Origin: Prevotellaceae bacterium UBA1710
Lineage (GTDB): Bacteria; Bacteroidota; Bacteroidia; Bacteroidales; Bacteroidaceae
Reading direction: 5' to 3'
Length of the DNA stretch: 61,039 nt
NCBI GenBank assembly: GCA_002317355.1
Contig: DCJC01000046.1
Location: forward strand, 1 to 61,039
The first letter of the stretch is position 1. Each line of letters opens with the position of its first letter. The notes under the pieces were generated by a model, which was not told where the DNA came from, ran no database searches, and was given only the letters and a program-made list of their open reading frames with translations. The translations under genes and the position numbers were made by a program. Of the stretch, positions 14,011-22,195 are shown in pieces.

Positions 14011-15963
14011 TTGATTTCAGTAGAAGGATTAACAGTGGAGTTTGGCGTAAAGCCGTTGTTTCTTGACGCGAGTTTCGTAGTCAACGATCGTGATCGTATC
14101 GCCCTTGTGGGTAAGAACGGTGCAGGAAAGTCCACTATGCTAAAGATATTGTGCGGCAAGCAGGCACCAACATCAGGAACCGTTGCCGTGCCTAACGACT
14201 ACACCATAGGCTATCTGCCTCAGGTGATGATTCTTCAGGATGACACCACCGTGCGCGAAGAGGCAAGAAAGGCATTCGCAAAGATCACCCTGCTCAAGGA
14301 AAAGATTGACAAGCTCAATCAGGAACTGGCTGAGAGAACCGATTATGAGTCGGAGTCGTACATGGCTCTCGTGGAGAAATTCACTCAGGAGCACGACCGC
14401 TACATGATGATGGGTGGCGATAACTATGAGGCAGAGATTGAGCGCACTCTTACAGGTCTTGGTTTCCTCAGAACAGACTTCGACCGCCCAACAAACGAGT
14501 TCTCCGGTGGATGGCGTATGCGAATCGAGTTGGCAAAGATTCTGCTTCAGAAGCCTGATGTGCTTCTTCTCGACGAGCCAACCAACCACCTCGACATCGA
14601 GTCAATACAATGGCTTGAGCAGCAGCTTTCGCAGAGTTCACGTGCCGTTGTGCTTGTGAGTCACGACCGTGCTTTCATCAATAACGTAACCAATCGCACA
14701 CTTGAGATTTCATGTGGAAAGGTTATCGATTATAAGGTAAAGTATGACGAATACGTAAAACTTCGTGCAGAGCGTCGTGAGCAGCAGATTCGTGCATACG
14801 AGAATCAGCAGAAGGAGATTGCCGATACAAAGGCATTCATCGAGCGTTTCCGCTATCAGGCAACAAAGGCTGTTCAGGTTCAGCAGAGAATCCGTCAGCT
14901 GGAGAAGATTGTGCCTATAGAGATAGATGAGGTGGATAACTCATCACTTCACCTTAAGTTCCCACCTTGCCTTCGTTCAGGCGACTATCCAGTCATCTGC
15001 GATCAGGTGGCAAAGAACTATGGTGAGCATCAAGTCTTCGCTAATGTCGATATGATGATTAAGCGAGGCGAGAAGGTGGCTTTCGTGGGTAAGAATGGTG
15101 AGGGTAAGTCAACTCTCGTGAAGTGTATCATGAATGAGATTGGCTTTAATGGCACTCTGAAGGTTGGGCACAACACCCAGATCGGTTACTTCGCGCAGAA
15201 TCAGGCACAGCTTCTCGATGAGAACCTCACGGTGTTCGAGACAATCGACAATGTGGCAAAGGGCGAGATACGACTGAAGATAAAGGATATCCTCGGTGCG
15301 TTCATGTTTGGTGGTGAGGCTTCTGACAAGTATGTCAAGGTACTCTCTGGAGGTGAGCGTTCACGTCTGGCAATGATAAGACTTCTTCTTGAGCCAGTCA
15401 ATTTCCTCATTCTCGACGAGCCTACCAACCACCTCGACATGCAGTCGAAGGATGTGTTGAAGGAGGCTATCCGTGCCTTCGATGGTACAGCTATCATCGT
15501 GAGCCACGACCGTGACTTCCTCGATGGACTTGTGGATAAGGTCTATGAGTTTGGTGGTGGTAAGGTACGCGAGCATCTCGGAGGTATCTATGAGTATCTT
15601 CGTTTCCATAATGCAGAGACGATAGAAGAGGCGACGGCCTCTCCCTCCGCCCTCCCCCGTAGGGAGGGAACCGCTAACGCAAGTATGGAGGCAAAGAACG
15701 ATTCATCGTCTAAAGACAGCAACCTCTCATACGCTGAGCGCAAGGAGCAGCAGAAGAAGATCAACAAGATTCAGAAGCAGATCAAGGCTTGTGAGCAGAA
15801 TATTGAGCAGCTTGAGGCTAAGCTCGATGAACTCAGCAAGAAACTTGAAGATCCTGCCAATGCTTCAGACATGAAACTCGTGAATCAATACACCGAGACT
15901 CAGGAGGCTCTCAACAAGGAAATGGAGACTTGGGAAGAGCTCAGCTTGGAATTGGAAAGTTAA
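14011..15963 (+). CDS. ABC-F family ATPase
   Basis: ABC-F proteins have two fused ATPase domains, no membrane part, and act on the ribosome in translation or antibiotic protection. Here the first Walker A is GKNGAGKST (34-42), with signature FSGGWRMRIELA and Walker B LLLDEPTNHLD. The linker (about 235-300) is charged and helical. The second half has GKNGEGKST, LSGGERSRLAM and LILDEPTNHLD. The C-terminus is a coiled coil typical of the Uup-like branch. The TTG start gives MISVEGLTVEFG, where the family normally begins. Residues ~542-553 (ASPSALPRREGT) are a translation of a GC-rich repeat inserted in frame before the coiled coil. Whether it is housekeeping or a resistance factor cannot be told; housekeeping is likelier. 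Confidence 0.93.
   Translation: MISVEGLTVEFGVKPLFLDASFVVNDRDRIALVGKNGAGKSTMLKILCGKQAPTSGTVAVPNDYTIGYLPQVMILQDDTTVREEARKAFAKITLLKEKIDKLNQELAERTDYESESYMALVEKFTQEHDRYMMMGGDNYEAEIERTLTGLGFLRTDFDRPTNEFSGGWRMRIELAKILLQKPDVLLLDEPTNHLDIESIQWLEQQLSQSSRAVVLVSHDRAFINNVTNRTLEISCGKVIDYKVKYDEYVKLRAERREQQIRAYENQQKEIADTKAFIERFRYQATKAVQVQQRIRQLEKIVPIEIDEVDNSSLHLKFPPCLRSGDYPVICDQVAKNYGEHQVFANVDMMIKRGEKVAFVGKNGEGKSTLVKCIMNEIGFNGTLKVGHNTQIGYFAQNQAQLLDENLTVFETIDNVAKGEIRLKIKDILGAFMFGGEASDKYVKVLSGGERSRLAMIRLLLEPVNFLILDEPTNHLDMQSKDVLKEAIRAFDGTAIIVSHDRDFLDGLVDKVYEFGGGKVREHLGGIYEYLRFHNAETIEEATASPSALPRREGTANASMEAKNDSSSKDSNLSYAERKEQQKKINKIQKQIKACEQNIEQLEAKLDELSKKLEDPANASDMKLVNQYTETQEALNKEMETWEELSLELES
15636..15671 (+). 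repeat. Single family A element inside the ABC-F gene
   Basis: GGCCTCTCCCTCCGCCCTCC leads into CCCGTAGGGAGGGAACC. It is the same unit as one arm of the pair at 19149-19277, and in the opposite orientation relative to translation from the copies in the U32 gene. It is read through without a stop in a variable linker between ATPase domain 2 and the C-terminal coiled coil. Confidence 0.85.
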
Positions 15964-16005
15964 AAACTTAAACTCCTAATAACATAAAATTATACTTTGG
16001 TTATT

Positions 16006-18078
16006 ATGAAATTAAAAAACATCATAACAATGGCAATGATTACCTCTATGCCTTTGGCAACAATGGCACAAGATAAGGTTCTTGGTGCAGGCGTAAAGGC
16101 TGAGAATATGGATCTCAGCATCAAGCCTGGCGATGATTTCTATCGTTACGCTTGTGGCGGTTGGATGAAGAATAATCCTCTTCCTGCTGCTTACTCTCGC
16201 TATGGTAGTTTCGACAAGCTCGGCGAGAACAACAGCAAGCGCATCAACTCTATTCTCACAGAACTTTCAAAGAAGCAGAACACAAGTGGTTCTCTTGAGC
16301 AGAAGATAGGCGACCTCTACAACCTCGCAATGGACTCTGTTCGTCGCAACAAGGAAGGTGTTGCTCCTTTAATGCCTTTCATCAACAAACTTGAGGAGGC
16401 AAAGTCATTGGAGGATCTAATGAATCATGTCTATAGCCAATGCCAGTATGGTGATGGCTTCATCGCTCACTTCGGCTTTGGTGCTGACGAGAAGGATTCT
16501 AAGAACAACATCTTCGAGATCTATCAGGGTGGACTTTCACTCGGACAGCGTGAATACTATGTGAACAAGGATTCTGCTAACGTAGCCCTTATGGATGCCT
16601 ACCGCAAGCACATAGTAAACATGTTCAAGTTGTTCGGTTTCTCTGAGGATAAAGCAAAGAAGCGCATGGAGCGTGTCATCAAACTCGAAACTCGTATTGC
16701 GGAGTTCTCACTCTCACGTACCGAACTTCGTGATGTGGAGAAGAACTACAACAAGATGTCGTTCTATGAGTTCAAGGCACAATATCCTTACTTCCCTCTC
16801 GATGAACTTCTCAAGGCAGAGGGCATCGATAAGAAATATGTTGAGAAACTCGTTCTCGGTCAGCCAAAGTTCATGGCTGGTTTGAATGAGATGATTAAGA
16901 ATATGGATTTGGAGGATCTTCGTGCTAAGTTGGAGTGGGATATCATCGATGATGCCTCTTCACTTCTCAGCGATGCCGTTGCTGAAGAGTCTTTCGATTT
17001 CAATGGTCGTGTGAAGAGTGGTCGTCAGGAAGATTATCCTCGTTGGCGTAAGGCTACATCACTTGTTCAGAACATTCTCGGCGAACCTCTCGGCAAGATT
17101 TATTGCGAGCGTTACTTCCCAGCATCAAGCAAGGAGAGAATGACTCAGCTTGTTAAGAATCTTCAGATTGCACTTGGTGAGCGTATCGATGCTCAGGAAT
17201 GGATGACTCCTGCAACAAAGAAGGTAGCTCATGAGAAGCTTGATGCCTTCTATGTGAAGATTGGTTATCCAGATAAATGGAAGGATTATTCAGGTCTTAC
17301 AATAGATCCAAGCAAATCACTCTACGATAATCTTCTTGCAGCCGCAAAGTTCCGTCATAAGCAGAACTTAGAAGAAAGAGTGGGTAAGCCAGTTAATCGC
17401 GATGAGTGGCACATGACTCCTCAGACAGTAAACGCATACTATAACCCAACAACGAATGAGATCTGCTTCCCTGCTGGTATCCTGCAGTATCCTTTCTTCG
17501 ATCCTGAGGCGGATGATGCATTCAACTATGGTGCTATCGGTGTTGTCATCGGTCATGAGATGACTCACGGCTTTGATGATCAGGGCTCACACTTCGACAA
17601 GGACGGCAACATGTCTGACTGGTGGACAAAGGAGGACGTAGAGAACTTCAAGAAACTTGGTGACCAGTATGCTGAATTCTTCTCTCAGATAGAGGTACTT
17701 CCAGGACTCAATGCCAATGGTCGCATGACTCTCGGCGAGAACCTTGCTGACCACGGAGGTCTTCAGGTGGCTTATCAGGCATTCAAGAATGCAGAGAAGC
17801 AGAATGCAAAGGCAAACCCAGAAGTAGCCAAGGCAAACTCAGGTGAGAAGATTGGTCTTACAGCCGACCAGCGTTTCTTCTGCGCATACTCAGGTGTCTG
17901 GGGACAGAACATTACAGAGAAGGAAATTCGCAACCGACTTCTCAACGATGTTCACTCACAAGGTGAATGGCGTGTGAAGGGTGCTCTCCCTCATATCAAC
18001 GCATGGTATGACGCATTCCAGATCAAACAAGGCGACAAGCTCTATCTCGAGCCAGAGAAGAGATTGAAGCTTTGGTAA
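16006..18078 (+). CDS. M13 family zinc metallopeptidase (neprilysin/PepO-like)
   Basis: This is an exported zinc endopeptidase. A signal peptide (MKLKNIITMAMITSMPLATMA-Q) precedes the M13 N-terminal domain that starts with PGDDFYRYACGGWMKNNPLP. The zinc site is HEMTH at residues 517-521 (GVVIGHEMTHGFDDQG), with the third ligand in GENLADHGGLQ and the closing VKGALPHINAWYDAFQ block. The full length of 690 aa matches the family. I use the ATG at 16006; the frame also opens at a TTG at 15997. It follows the ABC-F gene by 42 nt and may share its transcript. Confidence 0.94.
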   Translation: MKLKNIITMAMITSMPLATMAQDKVLGAGVKAENMDLSIKPGDDFYRYACGGWMKNNPLPAAYSRYGSFDKLGENNSKRINSILTELSKKQNTSGSLEQKIGDLYNLAMDSVRRNKEGVAPLMPFINKLEEAKSLEDLMNHVYSQCQYGDGFIAHFGFGADEKDSKNNIFEIYQGGLSLGQREYYVNKDSANVALMDAYRKHIVNMFKLFGFSEDKAKKRMERVIKLETRIAEFSLSRTELRDVEKNYNKMSFYEFKAQYPYFPLDELLKAEGIDKKYVEKLVLGQPKFMAGLNEMIKNMDLEDLRAKLEWDIIDDASSLLSDAVAEESFDFNGRVKSGRQEDYPRWRKATSLVQNILGEPLGKIYCERYFPASSKERMTQLVKNLQIALGERIDAQEWMTPATKKVAHEKLDAFYVKIGYPDKWKDYSGLTIDPSKSLYDNLLAAAKFRHKQNLEERVGKPVNRDEWHMTPQTVNAYYNPTTNEICFPAGILQYPFFDPEADDAFNYGAIGVVIGHEMTHGFDDQGSHFDKDGNMSDWWTKEDVENFKKLGDQYAEFFSQIEVLPGLNANGRMTLGENLADHGGLQVAYQAFKNAEKQNAKANPEVAKANSGEKIGLTADQRFFCAYSGVWGQNITEKEIRNRLLNDVHSQGEWRVKGALPHINAWYDAFQIKQGDKLYLEPEKRLKLW

Positions 18079-18106
18079 AACAAAACTCGTAAACTCATTT
18101 TATTTA

Positions 18107-18210
18107 GTGAAGAGTTAAGAGTGAAAAGTGAAGAATTCAAGTTAGTATTGCAATTCTGCACTCAATCAAGAGTAATTTTCATTCTTCACTTTTCACTCTT
18201 CACTATTAAC
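18107..18210. repeat. AT-rich inverted word pair before metA
   Basis: GTGAAGAGTTAAGAGTGAAA (from 18107, continuing AGTGAAGAATT) pairs with the approximate complement ATTCTTCACTTTTCACTCTT (18180 on, continuing CACTATTAACT). The loop is ~40 bp. It fills most of the gap between the M13 gene and metA. No promoter of the TAnnTTTG type is seen; TAATTTTC in the loop is one base off. Confidence 0.6.
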
Positions 18211-18224
18211 TATTTCAGGTCTTT

Positions 18225-19145
18225 ATGCCATTAAGATTACCAGATAAACTTCCTGCAATAGATATCCTCAAAGGTGAGAATATCTTTGTGATTGACGAGA
18301 CAAGAGGACATTCGCAAGACATACGTCCTCTTCGAATCGTCATACTCAATCTCATGCCTATCAAGGTAACGACAGAAACCGATCTTATCCGTTTGCTGTC
18401 GAACACTCCTCTTCAGATTGACATCACCTTCATGAAACTGAAGAGCCACACTTCAAAGAACACCCCAATAGAGCACATGATGATGTTCTACCGCGATTTC
18501 GATGAACTGAAAGACGAGAAATTCGATGGTATGATCATCACGGGTGCACCTGTTGAGAATATGGCATTTGAGGAAGTGAACTATTGGGATGAGATAACAT
18601 CTATCTTCGACTGGAGCCGCACACACGTTACATCTACCATGTACATCTGTTGGGCAGCTCAGGCAGGATTGTATCATCACTTCGGAATACAGAAGCATCT
18701 GCTCGACAAGAAGATGTTCGGTATCTTCCGTCAGCATTGTGTCCGTAAGGAGAGATACCCAATCTTCCGCGGATTCGATGATACATTCTTCATGCCTCAT
18801 TCTCGTCATACTGAGGTATATCGTGAGGATATCATCGCTTCTCACGATGTCACCCTTATTGCAGAGTCACCAGAGTCAGGAGTAAGTATGGCTATGGCTC
18901 GTCGTGGTCGTGAGTTCTTCATCACAGGTCACATGGAGTACAACCCAGAGACTCTTCACAATGAGTACATGCGCGACAAGGACAAGCGTGATGACGTTGA
19001 GATGCCAAAGAACTATTATAAGGATGACAACCCTAAGAAGGGACCTATGGTAACATGGCGTGCTCATGCTAATCTGCTGTTCCAGAACTGGATTAACTAT
19101 TACGTCTATCAGAAGACTCCTTTCGATATCAGGAAGATTAAGTAA
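18225..19145 (+). CDS. metA: Homoserine O-acyltransferase, predicted acetyl-CoA specific
   Basis: It acylates homoserine to start methionine synthesis in the cytoplasm. The 306-aa protein is full length for the MetA family. Cys142 (MYICWAAQAG) is the catalytic nucleophile and His236/Glu238 (ITGHMEYN) complete the triad. The residue that sets acyl-donor choice is Glu111 (ITGAPVENMAFEEV). In characterised MetA enzymes Glu at this position goes with acetyl-CoA and Gly with succinyl-CoA, so this is probably a homoserine O-acetyltransferase (MetAA) despite the common 'succinyltransferase' label. No riboswitch was seen upstream. Confidence 0.93.
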   Translation: MPLRLPDKLPAIDILKGENIFVIDETRGHSQDIRPLRIVILNLMPIKVTTETDLIRLLSNTPLQIDITFMKLKSHTSKNTPIEHMMMFYRDFDELKDEKFDGMIITGAPVENMAFEEVNYWDEITSIFDWSRTHVTSTMYICWAAQAGLYHHFGIQKHLLDKKMFGIFRQHCVRKERYPIFRGFDDTFFMPHSRHTEVYREDIIASHDVTLIAESPESGVSMAMARRGREFFITGHMEYNPETLHNEYMRDKDKRDDVEMPKNYYKDDNPKKGPMVTWRAHANLLFQNWINYYVYQKTPFDIRKIK

Positions 19146-19148
19146 AGC

Positions 19149-19277
19149 TTCTCCCCCCGCCCTCCCCCATAGGGAGGGAGCCGGAACGCGGAAGGCAACA
19201 AATAATAAATAGCAAAAAAAGAAATCCCCATAGCCGAATCGGCACCCTCCCTATAAGGGAAGGCGGGGAGAGAGGCC
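19149..19277. repeat. Paired inverted GC-rich element, family A, between metA and the U32 gene
   Basis: Left unit CTTCTCCCCCCGCCCTCCCC... (19149-19182) and inverted right unit GGCACCCTCCCTATAAGGGA... (19251-19277) flank ~68 bp. The pair begins 3 nt after the metA stop and ends 1 nt before the U32 ATG. The right end supplies GGCGGGGAGAGAGG just before the start codon. Single copies of this unit are found inside three genes. Confidence 0.85.
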
Positions 19278-19278
19278 A

Positions 19279-21165
19279 ATGAAAACTCTTGAATTATTAG
19301 CCCCAGCCAAGAATCTTGAATGCGGTATAGCGGCCATTGATCATGGTGCTGATGCTGTTTACATCGGAGCCCAGCGCTTTGGTGCGCGTGCTGCTGCAGG
19401 CAATTCCGTTGAGGATATTGCCACATTATGCCAGTACGCTCATCAGTTTGGTGCCAAGGTCTTCGTTACCGTAAACACCATCATCTATGACAACGAACTT
19501 GAAGACACCCTTCAACTTGTTGACGAACTGGATAAGATTGATGTTGATGCCATTCTCGTTCAGGATATGGGACTTTTCTCTCTTCTAAAGCAAAGGAAAG
19601 AGCCTCTGCATTGCGAACTTCATGCCTCAACACAGACAGATAACCGTACGGCAGAGAAAGTGAAATGGCTCTTCAACCAAGGCTTTGACAGAGTGGTTCT
19701 TGCAAGGGAATTGAGTATCGAAGAGATACACAATATCCATACCGCCCTTATCGGACAGGCTCCCTCCCTCGGGAGGGCGGGGGATGGGGTCTTCCCTCTC
19801 GAGGTCTTTGTTCATGGTGCCTTGTGCGTATCTTATTCCGGACAATGCTATGCCTCTCACTATTGCTTCCAGCGTTCTGCCAATAGAGGAGAATGTGCCC
19901 AGTTCTGCCGTCTTGCATTCACCTTGAAGGATGCTAACGGCAAGATTCTTGAGAGCGAGCGCCATCTGCTCTCACTAAGAGATATGGCTCAGATCAATAA
20001 CCTTGAGAAGCTTGCTGATGCTGGTGCTTCGTCATTCAAGATTGAAGGCCGACTTAAGGATGTTGATTATGTGAAGAACATCACAGCAGCATATAGCGAG
20101 GCTCTCAACGAGGTAGTAAGACGCAATCCAGAGAAGTACAGACGTGCTTCCTTCGGAAAATGCACATACACTTTCACACCAAACATACAGAAGTCATTCA
20201 ACCGAGGTTTCACCACCTATTTCGCTGAAGGAAGAAAGCAAGGACTCGTTTCATTCGACACCCCAAAGGCGATGGGTGAACCAGTAGGTAAGGTAAAGGA
20301 GATAAGAGGTCATTCCTTCAATATCTCAACTACAACATCATTTGCTAATGGGGATGGATTATGTTATTTAGCCTCTGATGGTCTTGTTGGCTTCAGAGTG
20401 AATAAGGTAGAAGGGAACCGAATCTTCCCTCTTCGTATGCCAGAGTCGCTAAAACCTGGTACCATGCTTTTCCGTAATCTCGATCAAGCATTCACAACAC
20501 TTCTCTCCAAGCCATCAAGTGAGCGTAAGATAGATGTCGAGTTTGACATCTACGAACAAGACGGAGCCCTCACCCTCTCAGCAACTGACGAACTTGGCCG
20601 CAGGGCAACGATACAATCAGATTGCGAACTCCAACCTGCATCTAAGCCGCAGGAAGATAATATCCGTAAGCAGCTATCGAAACTTGGTGGCACTATCTAC
20701 CAATGTTCGGATATTAAGATTGAGACCGAAGCCTTCATACCAAGTAGCGTACTCGCTACTATGCGAAGAGAGATTGTTGAGAAGCTGAAGGAGCAAAGCA
20801 TCATTCCAAGCAGAAAAGAAAACAGCAATAACATAAGTGCTTCTGCACCAGAATATCCTGCACCTTACTTATACAATGCCTCAAACAGCAAGGCGCAAAA
20901 CTTCTACAAGAAACAAAATGTAAATGCAGACTCTTTCGAAATGCCTTTGAGCAATCCGGCTCCCTCCCTCGGGAGGGCGGGGGGTGGGGCCACCGCTCTC
21001 CTCATGCAATGCCGTTATTGCCTTCGCAACGAGATGGGGTTCTGCACGAAATCCGGAAAACGTGCTCCATGGAAAGAGCCTCTCACAATATCAATTTCAG
21101 ACGGTCGTGAGTTCCAACTTCAGTTCGACTGTAAGAATTGTCAGATGAATGTAATAACCAAATAA
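19279..21165 (+). CDS. U32 family peptidase-like protein, RlhA-like, with two in-frame repeat inserts
   Basis: The N-terminal U32 domain starts LELLAPAKNLECGIAAIDHGADAVYIGA and contains the conserved block CVSYSGQCYASHYCFQRSANRGECAQFCRL. A C-terminal extension follows. This architecture matches E. coli RlhA (23S rRNA C2501 hydroxylation) better than TrhP, so an RNA-modification role is more likely than proteolysis; this is inference. Two stretches look foreign: residues 161-171 (APSLGRAGDGV) before EVFVHGALC, and residues 561-571 (APSLGRAGGGA) before LLMQCRYC. Both are translations of the same GC-rich repeat in the same frame. A cysteine set near the end (CRYC, GFC, CKNC) may bind a cluster. 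Confidence 0.88.
   Translation: MKTLELLAPAKNLECGIAAIDHGADAVYIGAQRFGARAAAGNSVEDIATLCQYAHQFGAKVFVTVNTIIYDNELEDTLQLVDELDKIDVDAILVQDMGLFSLLKQRKEPLHCELHASTQTDNRTAEKVKWLFNQGFDRVVLARELSIEEIHNIHTALIGQAPSLGRAGDGVFPLEVFVHGALCVSYSGQCYASHYCFQRSANRGECAQFCRLAFTLKDANGKILESERHLLSLRDMAQINNLEKLADAGASSFKIEGRLKDVDYVKNITAAYSEALNEVVRRNPEKYRRASFGKCTYTFTPNIQKSFNRGFTTYFAEGRKQGLVSFDTPKAMGEPVGKVKEIRGHSFNISTTTSFANGDGLCYLASDGLVGFRVNKVEGNRIFPLRMPESLKPGTMLFRNLDQAFTTLLSKPSSERKIDVEFDIYEQDGALTLSATDELGRRATIQSDCELQPASKPQEDNIRKQLSKLGGTIYQCSDIKIETEAFIPSSVLATMRREIVEKLKEQSIIPSRKENSNNISASAPEYPAPYLYNASNSKAQNFYKKQNVNADSFEMPLSNPAPSLGRAGGGATALLMQCRYCLRNEMGFCTKSGKRAPWKEPLTISISDGREFQLQFDCKNCQMNVITK
19758..19791 (+). repeat. Single family A element inside the U32 gene, copy 1
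   Basis: GGCTCCCTCCCTCGGGAGGG followed by CGGGGGATGGGGTC. It contains a perfect CCCTCCC/GGGAGGG palindrome and is translated as APSLGRAGDGV. It splits a stretch where relatives run directly from the IHNIH helix into the E(V/F)FVHG strand. Confidence 0.88.
20958..20991 (+). repeat. Single family A element inside the U32 gene, copy 2
   Basis: It matches the copy at 19758-19791 except for two substitutions, is in the same orientation and lies exactly 1200 bp downstream, hence in the same codon phase. It is translated as APSLGRAGGGA just before the LLMQCRYC motif. Confidence 0.88.
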
Positions 21166-22188
21166 TTGAAAAAAACGAGATACATATTTATCCTACTGAG
21201 CATCTTCATCTGCTCACTCACTTCCTGCTATCGTGATTCTTCCACAATCAATGAGCAGGAAGAGAAGCATGATGCCCTTGTGAAAGGCGATACCCTTACG
21301 CAGGAGCAACAAGATTCTATCTCTTTCTATTCAACTCATCACTTTACAGAAGGCTACAACTTTCAGGTCTATAAAGACTCAATCTCACTACTCATCCAAC
21401 AACCAGAAGAGATGATTTCGCAGATGGAGATAGATACCTTCGCCGTTTACAAGGATCATCATGTAGTGGTTGGAGATATCCGTATCTTACCACAAGATAG
21501 CATCGACTCTGTGTGGGTACAACTCGCTACAGACGAAGGACGATGGGGATGGATTCACGAGACAGAACTACTTCCACGTGTAGTGCCTGTAGATCCGATC
21601 TCACAGGCAATCATGTTCTTCTCCGATTCACACATCATCCTATCACTCATCATTGTTGTGCTGATAGGATTGGCATACGTTCTACGCCACATCTACCGCA
21701 GGAATGCGCCGATAGTTCACTTCCGTGATATCTCCTCATTCTACCCTACCCTGCTATGCCTTATCGTGGCAATAGCAGCAACATTCTATGCTTCGGTACA
21801 AATGTTTGCACCAGAGACATGGAGACACTTCTACTATCATCCCACTCTGAATCCCTTCCAAGTCCCAATCATCCTCTCTATCTTTATGTCTTCTGTATGG
21901 GCTATGGCGATAGTGTTTATAGCTGCAGTAGATGATGTGAAGCGCAATCTTGAGTTTGGTGACACCATTCTTTATATTTCAGGAATGATAGGTGTATGTG
22001 CCATCAACTATATTATATTCAGCATCACCACACTCAATTACGTAGGATATCCACTTCTTGTGGCATACTGCTATTTCGCTATAAAGCGCTATTACGTAAA
22101 ATCACGCAAACAATACATCTGCGGCAACTGTGGCCATAGACTTTCAAAGAAAGGAAAATGTCCTGCATGTGGTACGATTAACGATTAA
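21166..22188 (+). CDS. Multi-pass membrane lipoprotein with C-terminal zinc ribbon
   Basis: The TTG start codon follows the U32 stop without a gap, suggesting translational coupling. Residues 1-21 form a lipoprotein signal peptide (ICSLTSC, Cys21). A soluble domain (25-140) has an SH3-like end (WVQLATDEGRWGWIHETELLP). Then come about five hydrophobic segments (about 155-175, 190-210, 225-255, 265-285 and 285-305) and a C-terminal zinc ribbon with CGNC and CPAC motifs (about 317-337). I do not know its function. The mix of an exported lipidated domain and a zinc ribbon on a membrane core is uncommon but seen in Bacteroidetes. Confidence 0.75.
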   Translation: MKKTRYIFILLSIFICSLTSCYRDSSTINEQEEKHDALVKGDTLTQEQQDSISFYSTHHFTEGYNFQVYKDSISLLIQQPEEMISQMEIDTFAVYKDHHVVVGDIRILPQDSIDSVWVQLATDEGRWGWIHETELLPRVVPVDPISQAIMFFSDSHIILSLIIVVLIGLAYVLRHIYRRNAPIVHFRDISSFYPTLLCLIVAIAATFYASVQMFAPETWRHFYYHPTLNPFQVPIILSIFMSSVWAMAIVFIAAVDDVKRNLEFGDTILYISGMIGVCAINYIIFSITTLNYVGYPLLVAYCYFAIKRYYVKSRKQYICGNCGHRLSKKGKCPACGTIND

Positions 22189-22195
22189 AAACAAA

